Positions 7,620 through 15,339 of a stretch of DNA of 64,000 nt are shown one piece after another (within the stretch, counting starts at the first letter, position 1; each line of letters starts with the position of its first letter). Position numbers and translations under genes: made by a program. Origin of the DNA: Agromyces sp. Marseille-P2726. Lineage in GTDB: Bacteria > Actinomycetota > Actinomycetes > Actinomycetales > Microbacteriaceae. Where the stretch lies: contig NZ_CADDWM010000015.1 of NCBI RefSeq assembly GCF_902809835.1, positions 682,001 to 746,000 on the forward strand. Direction: 5' to 3'. A model generated the notes under the pieces. The model searched no databases, was not told where the DNA came from, and saw only the letters and a program-made list of their open reading frames with translations.

Positions 7620-8038
7620 CCCGATACGTCGTCGATTGCAGCGCCGTGCTGCGGCTGGCCGCCGAGGGCTTCGAAGATCCCGGCGAGCACGAATTGCTCG
7701 CGCCGACGCTCATCCGATCCCAGGTGCTCAGCACGCTGCACGAGATGGTCCATCGCGGCGAGCTGCCGGCCGAGATCGCCACAGACCGCCTTGCCCGCGT
7801 GGCGCGCATCCCGATGCGGCTCCTCGGCGACTCAGTGCAGCGACGGACGGCGTGGAAGCTGGCCGACGAGCATGAATGGGCGTCGACCTACGACGCTGAG
7901 TACCTTGCGCTCACCAAGCTGCAGGGCGACGCGCTGATCACCCTCGATGACGAGCTCACCCGCAAGGCGAGGGGTGTGGTCGCCGTCGCCTCTCTCGATG
8001 AGCTGCTCGCCGCGGGGCGGCCATCCACCGGCCGCTGA
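7616..8038 (+). CDS. PIN-domain protein (VapC-like fold)
   Basis: Predicted metal-dependent ribonuclease fold of 140 residues. The hallmark acidic residues are seen in YVVDCSAV (Asp at about 7), TYDAEYLAL (Asp at about 93) and LITLDDEL (about 111). The ATG at 7616 overlaps the exonuclease stop; a longer frame reading exists but starts inside the exonuclease. No VapB-like antitoxin gene is adjacent, which argues against a classical toxin-antitoxin pair. Coupling to a FEN-type exonuclease suggests a nucleic-acid processing role instead, but this is inference. Confidence 0.82.
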   Translation: MTRYVVDCSAVLRLAAEGFEDPGEHELLAPTLIRSQVLSTLHEMVHRGELPAEIATDRLARVARIPMRLLGDSVQRRTAWKLADEHEWASTYDAEYLALTKLQGDALITLDDELTRKARGVVAVASLDELLAAGRPSTGR

Positions 8039-8077
8039 CCGCACGAAAAGCCCCGAACCCCACTGCGCGAGAGGACG

Positions 8078-8491
8078 CTACTTCGCACCCGTGAGGGCCA
8101 GAAGGCTACGCAGACCGACGTTCGTTCCCGGCCAGTGTCGTTCAATTGCTGCCATGCCCGCGTGCCTCACTGCGAATCGCAGAACGATCGCCACGATGAT
8201 CGCGTCGTCGGCGTACCCGAGCACCGGTATGAAGTCAGGGATCAAGTCGACCGGTATCACGAGATACGCGAGGAGGACGAACAGCCAGATGCGAGGGGCT
8301 GGCGGCACGGACGGGTCAGATGCAAGGCGCTTTACTAGCCGGACGACGTCAGGCATGAGCCGAAGGATGTCACGCCATTCGATCTTCTCCCCGAGGTCTC
8401 GCTGTTGCATCCATAGCAGCAGGACGAGAGTGACCCAGAGGAGAAGCACCCCACCGACAACACTCAGCACTACGACGAGCCAATCCTGCAC
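8078..8491 (-). CDS. DUF1232 (YkvA-type) membrane protein
   Basis: A 137-residue membrane protein. A hydrophobic segment is at about residues 3-26, and the DUF1232 core follows: DILRLMPDVVRLVKRL, then the family signature YLVIPVDLIPDFIPVLGYADDAIIVAIVL at about 80-108. The GTG at 8489-8491 has GGAAGGAGG 7 nt upstream; a second GTG two codons earlier sits directly on the ribosome binding site and is less likely. DUF1232 proteins are of unknown function. The gene converges with the PIN-domain gene. Confidence 0.85.
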   Translation of the reverse strand: MQDWLVVVLSVVGGVLLLWVTLVLLLWMQQRDLGEKIEWRDILRLMPDVVRLVKRLASDPSVPPAPRIWLFVLLAYLVIPVDLIPDFIPVLGYADDAIIVAIVLRFAVRHAGMAAIERHWPGTNVGLRSLLALTGAK

Positions 8492-8748
8492 GGCCACCCT
8501 CCTTCCCCGAGGAATGATAAGCGCGTCAGTGTGCTGAAGACTGAGCCCCTGCCCAGCGCTCCAAGACAGCATTGGCGATCTTCGAGCTCGTCGACGACCG
8601 CCTCTCACGCCTTCACCTCCGGGTGGACAGGCGACGAGGATCTCGACGAGCCCGGGGCCCGGCGCTTCGCGCTCCAGCGCCGAGGAGGAGCGCCAACTAT
8701 GCACGACGCGTGGAGATGCAACCCATCTGGGAGACCACTCGTACTGGG
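8492..8748. other. Intergenic, no feature seen
   Basis: The 257 bases between the DUF1232 start and the 3' end of tRNA-Lys show no supportable gene. Short open frames on both strands lack ribosome binding sites and recognisable products. Confidence 0.5.
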
Positions 8749-8821
8749 TGCACCCCCAGGGACTTGAACCCTGAACCCACTGATTAAGAGTCAGTTGCTC
8801 TGCCGATTGAGCTAGAGGTGC
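8749..8821 (-). tRNA. tRNA-Lys (anticodon CTT)
   Basis: On the minus strand the 73-base sequence folds as a cloverleaf: acceptor GCACCTC pairs with GGGGTGC (one G-T pair), D-arm AGCTC...GAGC, anticodon stem-loop CTGACTCTTAATCAG with anticodon CTT, and T-arm AGGGTTCAAGTCCCT. CCA is not encoded. The discriminator base is A. Confidence 0.97.
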
Positions 8822-9036
8822 GCGATTCGCGGTGTCTTCGACAACCTGAACCGAGGGACCACGTTAGCAGGAGAACGACTGCCAGCGCGAATCGATTCCC
8901 AATCGAGTCGGACATGGGTGATGCGTCCGCCGCCACGACCGGTTGCGCGGTGGAGGACGCGTGCATGAGGTCGTCGGCCCGCAAATGGTCGTGGCGCGAT
9001 CATCGTCGCCCTCGAGCCCGGCTGACCGTGCGGCGA

Positions 9037-9042
9037 TAGCCT
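9037..9042 (+). promoter_or_regulatory. -10 element of a probable leaderless hisN transcript
   Basis: TAGCCT ends exactly 6 nt before the GTG start of hisN, so transcription should begin at or next to the start codon. No Shine-Dalgarno sequence is present. Confidence 0.6.
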
Positions 9043-9048
9043 GAATCG

Positions 9049-9840
9049 GTGACTTCCGCGTACGACGAAGACCTCAGCCTCGCCATCGAACTCGCCGATC
9101 TCGCGGATGCCGCGTCGCTCGCGCGCTTCCGTGCCGTCGACCTCGAGGTGCACACGAAGCCCGACCGCACACCCGTGACCGAGGCCGACCTGACGGTCGA
9201 GCGGGCGATCCGCGATCGTCTGGCGCAGTCGCGACCGGACGACGGCATCCTCGGTGAGGAATTCGGCACCGCCGGCGACAGCACGCGCCAGTGGATCATC
9301 GACCCGATCGACGGCACCTCCAACTTCCTCCGCGGCGTCCCCGTGTGGGGCACCCTCATCGCGCTCGCGGTCGATGGCATCCCGGTGGTGGGCGTCGCAT
9401 CATCGCCGGCAATGGGTCGTCGGTGGTGGGCGGCCGCCGGCGGTGGGGCATGGACGGATGACGCGAGCGGTGAACCCCGGCGTATCTCGGTCTCGCAGGT
9501 CGCCGACCTCGCGGATGCCTCGCTGAGCTTCCAGAGCCTCGCGCAATGGCGGGGCGCGGGATACCTGGATCGCCTGCTGCAACTGTCCGAGCGTGTGTGG
9601 CGCGACCGCGCGTACGGCGACCTCTGGTCGTACATGCTGCTCGCTGAGGGCCTCATCGACATCACCGCCGAGTTCGACGTGAAGCCGTACGACCTGGCAG
9701 CACTCATCCCGATCGTCGAGGAGGCCGGCGGCCGGTTCACCTCGGTCGACGGGGAGCCGGGCCCCTGGCACGGCAGCTCGCTGGCCACGAACGGTCGCCT
9801 GCACGACGCTGTGCTCGCCGCCCTCGACGGGGAGCGCTGA
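9049..9840 (+). CDS. hisN: Histidinol-phosphatase, inositol-monophosphatase type
   Basis: Mg2+-dependent phosphatase of 263 residues, of the inositol monophosphatase superfamily; in actinobacteria proteins of this length and sequence are the histidinol-phosphatase HisN of histidine synthesis. The metal-binding motifs are present: GEEFG (about 68), IDPIDGTSNF (about 84-93), and the WD-type motif PYDLAALIPIVEEAGG at about 223. There is a GTG start without a ribosome binding site but with a -10 hexamer 6 nt upstream, so it is probably leaderless. The LLM oxidoreductase gene starts 2 nt after its stop. A general inositol-phosphatase role is the alternative. Confidence 0.85.
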   Translation: MTSAYDEDLSLAIELADLADAASLARFRAVDLEVHTKPDRTPVTEADLTVERAIRDRLAQSRPDDGILGEEFGTAGDSTRQWIIDPIDGTSNFLRGVPVWGTLIALAVDGIPVVGVASSPAMGRRWWAAAGGGAWTDDASGEPRRISVSQVADLADASLSFQSLAQWRGAGYLDRLLQLSERVWRDRAYGDLWSYMLLAEGLIDITAEFDVKPYDLAALIPIVEEAGGRFTSVDGEPGPWHGSSLATNGRLHDAVLAALDGER

Positions 9841-9841
9841 G

Positions 9842-10765
9842 GTGGAGGTCTGCATCTTCACCGAGCCGCAGCAGGGTGCGAGCTACGACGACCAGCTCGC
9901 CCAGGCCAACGCCACCGAACGTCTCGGATTCGACGGATGGTTCCGATCCGACCACTTCCTGCGCATGGGCGCCGGCGATCCATTTCCGGGACCGACGGAT
10001 GCCTGGACCACCCTCGCGGGGCTCGCACGCGAGACATCGCGCATCCGGATCGGCACGCTGGTCTCGTCGGTCACGTTCCGCCACCCCTCGCTGCTCGCGA
10101 TCCAGGTCGCGCAGGTCGACGCGATGTCGGAGGGCCGTGTCGAGCTCGGCCTCGGCACGGGGTGGTTCGCCGAGGAGCACGCCGCCTACGGCATCCCGTT
10201 CCCTGCGAAGCGGTTCGGGATCCTCGAGGAACAGCTCGAGGTCATCACCGGGCTCTGGTCGACCCCGATCGGGGAGCACTTCGACTACCACGGCGAGCAC
10301 TACTCGCTCGACGGCGCCCCAGCCCTCCCCAAACCGTTGCATCCCGAGGTGCCGATCATCGTCGGCGGCGCCGGCCCGAAGCGCACGCCCGAGATCGCGG
10401 CGCGCTTCGCGTCCGAGTTCAACATCGGCTTCCGCTCCGAGGACACGGTTGCGCGCACCTTCGACGGCGTCCGGCGAGCCTGCGACGCAATGGACCGTGA
10501 CCCCTCCGACCTGCGTCGTTCGGTCGCACTGACGACGGTCGTGGCATCCGACGACGCCACCTATCTGCGTCGCCTCGAGGCGATCGGGGCCGACCCCGAC
10601 ACGTTCGCCGAAGTGAGCATCGCGGGAACACCGGATTCCGCGATCGAGAAGATCCTCCGCCTGCGTGAGCTCGGCGCAGACCGGGTCTACCTGCAGCTCA
10701 TCGACCTTCGCGACCTCGAACACCTCGAGCTCATCGCGGCCGAGGTGCTTCCCCACATCCGCTGA
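9842..10765 (+). CDS. LLM-class (probably F420-dependent) oxidoreductase
   Basis: Luciferase-like monooxygenase fold enzyme of 307 residues. The TIM-barrel start EVCIFTEPQ, the early motif ERLGFDGWFRSDHFLRM, VSSVTFRHPSLLAIQVAQVDAMSEGRVELGLGTGWF at about 80-115, and PIIVGGAGPKRTPEIAARFA at about 176-195 are typical of the F420-binding subgroup in actinobacteria. Substrate unknown. It begins with GTG 1 nt after the hisN stop and is co-transcribed with it. An FMN-dependent enzyme remains possible. Confidence 0.88.
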   Translation: MEVCIFTEPQQGASYDDQLAQANATERLGFDGWFRSDHFLRMGAGDPFPGPTDAWTTLAGLARETSRIRIGTLVSSVTFRHPSLLAIQVAQVDAMSEGRVELGLGTGWFAEEHAAYGIPFPAKRFGILEEQLEVITGLWSTPIGEHFDYHGEHYSLDGAPALPKPLHPEVPIIVGGAGPKRTPEIAARFASEFNIGFRSEDTVARTFDGVRRACDAMDRDPSDLRRSVALTTVVASDDATYLRRLEAIGADPDTFAEVSIAGTPDSAIEKILRLRELGADRVYLQLIDLRDLEHLELIAAEVLPHIR

Positions 10766-10905
10766 CCCTGGGCACTGGCCGGAGCAACTTCGGCGATGGG
10801 GCGCAGTCCCCATCGCACGGCGTGTCGCGCAGCCGATAGGCTGACGCCGCCGCATGCCGCTCCGGCATCCGCAGCATCCCGACACCCCCTCTCGGAAGGT
10901 TCCGC

Positions 10906-11418
10906 ATGCCCGCACTCCGCTCCCACGCCCGCCTGCTCGTCGCTGCTGCCGCACTGGCCGCAGCACTGCCCCTCACCGGATGCAGCGCGCTGGGCAGCCT
11001 GCTGTCCGCTCCCGAGCCGCAGCGCGACGAGGTCACCCAGGAGGTCGTCGAGGAAGGACAGGCCGACGTGTTCGCGCTGCGCGTCGGCGACTGCCTGACC
11101 ATGGTGGAGGGAACGGAGGTGGACGCCGTTCCGGTGGTGCCATGCGGCGAACCGCACAGCGACGAGATCTTCCACGACTTCCAGCTCGACGAGGGCGAGT
11201 TTCCTGGCGACGAGGCGGTCGCGACAGCCGCGCAAGACGGGTGCCTCGCCGAGTTCGACGCGTTCGTGGGCCTGGCCTACGAGTCGTCAGCCCTCGACAT
11301 CGGATGGTACGTGCCCACGGCGGACTCCTGGGAGCACCTCGACGACCGCATCGTGTCGTGCACGATCTACGATCCGGCCGGCGACGTGACGGGCTCGCTC
11401 GCCGGAGCAGGGTACTGA
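10906..11418 (+). CDS. Lipoprotein with septum-formation-like domain
   Basis: Exported lipoprotein of 170 residues: basic start, hydrophobic stretch of about residues 10-22, and lipobox LTGC with the acylated cysteine at 26. The mature part, GDCLTM...VPCGEPHSDEIF...GCLAEFDAF...Y.P..DSWEHLDDRIVSC, matches the cysteine pattern of the actinobacterial septum-formation/DUF4190-associated extracytoplasmic domain. It sits on the outer face of the membrane. A TAGGCT hexamer lies about 65 nt upstream. Exact role is unknown. Confidence 0.85.
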   Translation: MPALRSHARLLVAAAALAAALPLTGCSALGSLLSAPEPQRDEVTQEVVEEGQADVFALRVGDCLTMVEGTEVDAVPVVPCGEPHSDEIFHDFQLDEGEFPGDEAVATAAQDGCLAEFDAFVGLAYESSALDIGWYVPTADSWEHLDDRIVSCTIYDPAGDVTGSLAGAGY

Positions 11419-11443
11419 CCCTTCGCGTCGTTGGTCCCGCCGG

Positions 11444-13114
11444 CTATGACAGCCCGACGATGCGCCCCTCGTCGTCGACGTCGAATCGCTCGCTCGCGGG
11501 CACCCTCGGCAGTCCGGGCATCGTCATGATGGTGCCCGTGAGCGCGACGACGAATCCGGCACCCGTGCGTGGCACGAGATCACGGACTCGGATGGTGAAG
11601 CCCTCTGGCACGCCGAGCCTCGTCGCGTCATCCGAGAACGAGTACTGCGTCTTCGCCATGCAGACGGGCAGGTCGGTCCAGCCGTTCCGTTCGATCTCCG
11701 CCATCCTGCGCCATGCCGCCGGTGTGAATTCGACGTCCTCTGCGCCGTAGATCCGGCGCGTGATGGTGCGGATCTGCTGCTCGATCGTCGCCGCGTGGTC
11801 ATTGAGGGGCGCGAACGACATCGACGATGTCGACCGGTCGATCACTTCGAGCACGGCCGCCGCGAGCTCGTCACCGCCGTCTCCCCCACCACCTCGGGCC
11901 CAGATGTCGGCCACCGCCGCCGGAACACCGGCGCTGCGAGCCCAGGCGAGCACGCGCTCACGCTCCTCGTCGGTGTCAGTCGGGAAGGTGTTGATCGCGA
12001 CGACCGGCTCGAGTCCGAAGGCGCGCACGTTCTCGACGTGCCGTTCGAGGTTGGGCAGACCGGCCTCGACCGCGTCGGGATCGGGACGCTCGATGTCGGC
12101 GAGCGCGACACCGCCGTGCATCTTGAGTGCCCGCAGGGTCGCCACGACGACCACCGCGTCGGGCACCGTGTCGGCCACGCGGGTCGTGATGTGGAGGTAC
12201 TTCTCCATTCCGAGGTCGGTACCGAACCCCGCCTCCGTGACCACGACGTCGGCGATCGAGCGAGCAGCACTGGTGGCGATCACCGAACTGCAGCCATGGG
12301 CGATGTTGCCGAAGGGGCCGCCGTGCACGAACGCCGCCGTACCCGCAACGGTCTGCACGAGGTTCGGCTTCACCGCATGCACCAACAGGGCTGTGAGCGC
12401 GCCCTCGGCGTTGAGGTCACCGGCCGTGACGGGCTGCTTGTCGTACGTGAACCCGACCGTGATGGCCGCGAGGCGGCGCTTGAGGTCGGCCAGATCGGTG
12501 GCGAGGCACAGCACGGCCATGATCTCGGATGCCGCCGTGATGTCGAACCCGGCCTCGCGCGGCACGCCCTCGGTCGGCCCACCGAGCCCGATCACGATGC
12601 TTCGGAGCGCTCGGTCATTGACGTCGAGCACACGGCGGAACGTCACGCGGCGCGGGTCGATGCCCAGCGGGTTGCCGTGGTGCAGGTGGTTGTCGATGAG
12701 CGCGACGAGCGTGTTGTTCGCGGTCGTGATCGCGTGGAAGTCTCCCGTGAAGTGCAGGTTGATGTCCTCCATGGGCAGCACCTGCGACAGACCGCCGCCT
12801 GCGCCGGTGCCCTTCATGCCCAGCATCGGCCCGATCGAGGGCTCGCGGAGCGCGACGATCGTGCGGCGTCCGGCCCGGGCGAGTGCGTCGGCGAGTCCGA
12901 TCGACATCGTCGTCTTTCCCTCGCCGGCGGGCGTGGGGCTCATCCCGCTGACGAGCACGAGCCTGCCACGTCCACCCGAAGTCAACTTCGTGACGTCGAC
13001 CTTCGCGATGTGCCGGCCGTACGGTTCGATCGCTTCGGGAGGGATGCCGACCTGCTCGGCGACCTGCTGAATGGGCCGCAGTTCCGCGGCACGGGCGAAT
13101 GCGAGGTCGTCCAA
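11444..13114 (-). CDS. fhs: Formate-tetrahydrofolate ligase
   Basis: Joins formate to tetrahydrofolate using ATP, giving 10-formyl-THF for one-carbon metabolism. The 556-residue length is that of the family. The ATP-binding loop is TPAGEGKTTMSIG at about residues 63-75; other hallmarks are FRRVLDVNDRALR (about 126) and KYLHITTR. The open frame extends upstream into the tmRNA gene, so the start must be internal. I choose the TTG at 13112-13114, giving LDDLAFARAAELRP, because AAGGAG lies 5 nt upstream; an overlapping GTG two codons earlier would sit inside the ribosome binding site. Monocistronic. Confidence 0.95.
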   Translation of the reverse strand: MDDLAFARAAELRPIQQVAEQVGIPPEAIEPYGRHIAKVDVTKLTSGGRGRLVLVSGMSPTPAGEGKTTMSIGLADALARAGRRTIVALREPSIGPMLGMKGTGAGGGLSQVLPMEDINLHFTGDFHAITTANNTLVALIDNHLHHGNPLGIDPRRVTFRRVLDVNDRALRSIVIGLGGPTEGVPREAGFDITAASEIMAVLCLATDLADLKRRLAAITVGFTYDKQPVTAGDLNAEGALTALLVHAVKPNLVQTVAGTAAFVHGGPFGNIAHGCSSVIATSAARSIADVVVTEAGFGTDLGMEKYLHITTRVADTVPDAVVVVATLRALKMHGGVALADIERPDPDAVEAGLPNLERHVENVRAFGLEPVVAINTFPTDTDEERERVLAWARSAGVPAAVADIWARGGGGDGGDELAAAVLEVIDRSTSSMSFAPLNDHAATIEQQIRTITRRIYGAEDVEFTPAAWRRMAEIERNGWTDLPVCMAKTQYSFSDDATRLGVPEGFTIRVRDLVPRTGAGFVVALTGTIMTMPGLPRVPASERFDVDDEGRIVGLS

Positions 13115-13305
13115 TCCCACTCCTTCTGTCGTACGCGACGGGCAACGCGTCACCGAGAGACTGCTCGCCACGCTATCGACCGCACGCGAGAACCCGCAAT
13201 GTCGAAGGCCCGGCATCACGCAGCAGCTTCCGCATGATTCCGGGCCTTCGGGCCACGACGTGCGACAACGGCTCGACTGCCGGAGGCGGTGCTCCGACGG
13301 CATTG

Positions 13306-13672
13306 TGGAGATGGGGGGAATTGAACCCCCGTCCATCGCTGTGATTCCACGCCTTCTCCGGGCGCAGCCTGTGCAAGCGTTCTGCTCGGCCCCGACCTTT
13401 GCCACAGGCACCCAAGTCGACAGGCCCAGCCTGAAGAAAGTCCCGCACGTCGCTCAGGCGACGACGTGCAGCAAGTTCCCTAGATGACGCCAGCGACCGG
13501 GGCGGGAACGGACCCGGGCTGACGGACTATCGGGCTCGCTTAGGCAGCGAGGGCGAAGTCAGACTGCTTCTTATTGGCAGTTATTGTTTCGCAGAGATCG
13601 TTAACGAGATAACCCTGCATCCTCGGCCCGCTTCTCGTGGTTTCGCAGGCGATGTCGAAACCGATCATCCCC
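13306..13672 (-). ncRNA. ssrA: Transfer-messenger RNA
   Basis: Rescues stalled ribosomes together with SmpB (encoded at 17338). The 5' GGGGATG pairs with 3' CATCTCC to form the alanyl acceptor stem, and the TTCAATTCC T-loop lies near the 3' end. The tag reading frame at 13540-13578 encodes ANKKQSDFALAA followed by TAA, a tag of the Microbacteriaceae type ending in ALAA. Length is 367 nt without CCA. It lies 191 nt upstream of fhs on the same strand. Confidence 0.97.
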
Positions 13673-13852
13673 GTGATTCGCCGCGCTGATCGAGTCAGCC
13701 TGGCGGGCCGTTGTCGCACGCTGTGGAGTTTCCAACCCGCGCACCACCAAGGTGGGCGCGGCATCACAGACTACAACATACGACCTGCCCCCGTCATTCC
13801 CTGCACGCGGATGCCGCGTGGGCACCGACACGGATGCCGCGAGGGCACGCCG

Positions 13853-13858
13853 TATGCT
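13853..13858 (+). promoter_or_regulatory. -10 element of the SIMPL gene
   Basis: TATGCT ends 6 nt before the ATG at 13865, consistent with a leaderless message. Confidence 0.55.
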
Positions 13859-13864
13859 GTGCAC

Positions 13865-14536
13865 ATGCCGACCACCATCGCCGTCACCGGCCGCGCCGAG
13901 GAGCGCATCGATCCCGAGCTCGGAGCCGTCACGCTCTCGGTCGGCGCGCAGGGCGCGACCCGCGATGAGGTGTTCACGCGCACCACGGTCGCGCACGAGC
14001 GACTCCTCAACGAGGTGCGCGGGCTGGAGGCATCCGGAGCGCTCGACACCTGGTCGGCCGGGCAGCTGCGCGTGTGGTCGTACCGGCCGTGGAACAGCGA
14101 GGGCCGGCAGCTGCCACTCGTGCATCAGGCAAGCGCCGAGGTCGAGGTGATCTTCAAGGATCTCGCACGGCTCGGTGACTGGCTCGGTGAGGCCGCGGGA
14201 GTGCCCGAGCTCTCGGTCAACGGGGTCGACTGGCGGTTGACGGATGCCACGCGGCGAACGGTGCAGGAGGCGGCGCAGCGCGGGGCCGTCGCCGACGCGC
14301 TCACGAAGGCGCGCATCTACGCATCGGCCCTCGGACTCGGGGTGCCGACGCCGATCGAGCTCGCCGACCACGGCCTGCTGAGCGTGCAGCCGCTTCCGGG
14401 GGGCGCCCCGAAGATGCTGATGATGCGCACGGCCGCAGAGGTCGGCGGCGGCGGAACCCCGACGGCCGAGTTCGCGCCCGCGCAGCTCGTGATCGAGGCA
14501 TCCGTTGACGCCCGCTTCACCGCCGAGGCCGCCTGA
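13865..14536 (+). CDS. SIMPL-domain (DUF541) protein
   Basis: A 223-residue protein of the SIMPL/DUF541 family. It begins ITVTGRAEE-like (TTIAVTGRAEERIDPELGAVTLSVGAQG), the characteristic family N-terminus, and has the conserved C-terminal arrangement of ALTKARIYASALGLG followed by a final beta-strand segment with VIEASVDARF. No signal peptide is seen, so it may be cytoplasmic, unlike many relatives. The frame is open upstream, but the ATG at 13865 follows a -10 hexamer at the leaderless distance. It converges with the tyrosine phosphatase gene, 6 nt apart. Function of the family is unclear. Confidence 0.85.
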   Translation: MPTTIAVTGRAEERIDPELGAVTLSVGAQGATRDEVFTRTTVAHERLLNEVRGLEASGALDTWSAGQLRVWSYRPWNSEGRQLPLVHQASAEVEVIFKDLARLGDWLGEAAGVPELSVNGVDWRLTDATRRTVQEAAQRGAVADALTKARIYASALGLGVPTPIELADHGLLSVQPLPGGAPKMLMMRTAAEVGGGGTPTAEFAPAQLVIEASVDARFTAEAA

Positions 14537-14542
14537 GCCGGA

Positions 14543-15277
14543 TCAGTCGGCGATCAGCAGGCGTTCGAGCGCCGCGAGATCGGAGAGCTCGAGCCCGGCC
14601 GCCAAGAGGTAGTCGCGGGTCGATCCGTAGGTGCGCTCGACGTCGTCGAGCACGCCCTCGATGGCCTCTGGCGGACTGCCGCCCATGAGCACGCGGAGCT
14701 CGGGGGAATCGGGTACGCCGTAGCGGCCCACGAGCTCGACCATGCCCTCGAGCCACTCGCCGGCGAGATTCGCCTCGGTGCGCGCATAGTCTTCGACCAC
14801 GGCGTCGCGGTGCACCCCGACCGCGCTCAGCGCGAGCGCCACGACGACGCCCGTTCGGTCTTTCCCCGCGGTGCAGTGCACGACGACGGACTGGTCGCGG
14901 GCGCCGGCGATCTCGCGCAGCGCGCCCACGACGACCGACGTGTGCTGCGTGACGATGCGGTGGTAGAGCGCATCGAGCGAGATGCCGCGGGCACCCTGCG
15001 ACGCACCGCCCCCCTCGAACACCGGAAGGCGCAGCACCTCGACATCGAGTCCGTCGAGGTCGTCGGGCATGAGGGACGCCTCGTTGTCGTCGCGAAGGTC
15101 GATGACCCGGCCGACGCCCAGCCGGCGCAGCTCGGCACGCCCCGCCTCGCCGAGCCGGTGCAATCCGTCGGAGCGGAAGAGCACGCCCTCGCGCACCCGC
15201 CCCGTGAGCGCCGGAAGACCGCCGACGTCGCGGAAGTTGTACGTGCCCGGAACCGGGATGCGGGTCGAGGTCTTCAT
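14543..15277 (-). CDS. Tyrosine-protein phosphatase, dual-specificity-like
   Basis: Predicted phosphatase of 244 residues. The catalytic P-loop is VHCTAGKDRTGVV (Cys and Arg of CX5R present) at about residues 133-145, preceded by the general-base-type region VIDLRDDNEAS near 62. The N-terminal YNFRDVGGL is typical of the actinobacterial PtpB/Y_phosphatase3 family. A TAGGCT hexamer (15285-15290) ends 7 nt before the ATG, so a leaderless start at 15277 is preferred over the longer frame. Substrate may be phosphotyrosine protein or phosphoinositide. Confidence 0.9.
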   Translation of the reverse strand: MKTSTRIPVPGTYNFRDVGGLPALTGRVREGVLFRSDGLHRLGEAGRAELRRLGVGRVIDLRDDNEASLMPDDLDGLDVEVLRLPVFEGGGASQGARGISLDALYHRIVTQHTSVVVGALREIAGARDQSVVVHCTAGKDRTGVVVALALSAVGVHRDAVVEDYARTEANLAGEWLEGMVELVGRYGVPDSPELRVLMGGSPPEAIEGVLDDVERTYGSTRDYLLAAGLELSDLAALERLLIAD

Positions 15278-15284
15278 CGCGACG

Positions 15285-15290
15285 AGCCTA
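15285..15290 (-). promoter_or_regulatory. -10 element of the tyrosine phosphatase gene
   Basis: Read on the minus strand this is TAGGCT, 7 nt before the ATG. No ribosome binding site is seen. Confidence 0.6.
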
Positions 15291-15339
15291 CCGGCGTCCG
15301 CCGACCGCCCGGCTGGGAGGCTACCGAGTCTTGGTGTCC

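Noticed and set aside
7616..8038. Toxin-antitoxin system (VapBC)
   Set aside because: No antitoxin-sized gene precedes the PIN gene; it is coupled to an exonuclease.
8531..8787. Two short + strand frames before tRNA-Lys
   Set aside because: No ribosome binding site, no recognisable product, and one runs into the antisense of the tRNA gene.
13115..13411. Upstream continuation of the fhs frame to a 655-residue protein
   Set aside because: It runs into the tmRNA gene and the extra residues do not belong to the family; the TTG with ribosome binding site gives the normal length.
13809..13841. Closely spaced repeats upstream of the SIMPL gene as a possible CRISPR or operator
   Set aside because: They are two copies of the window-wide heptamer context and not regular repeat-spacer units.
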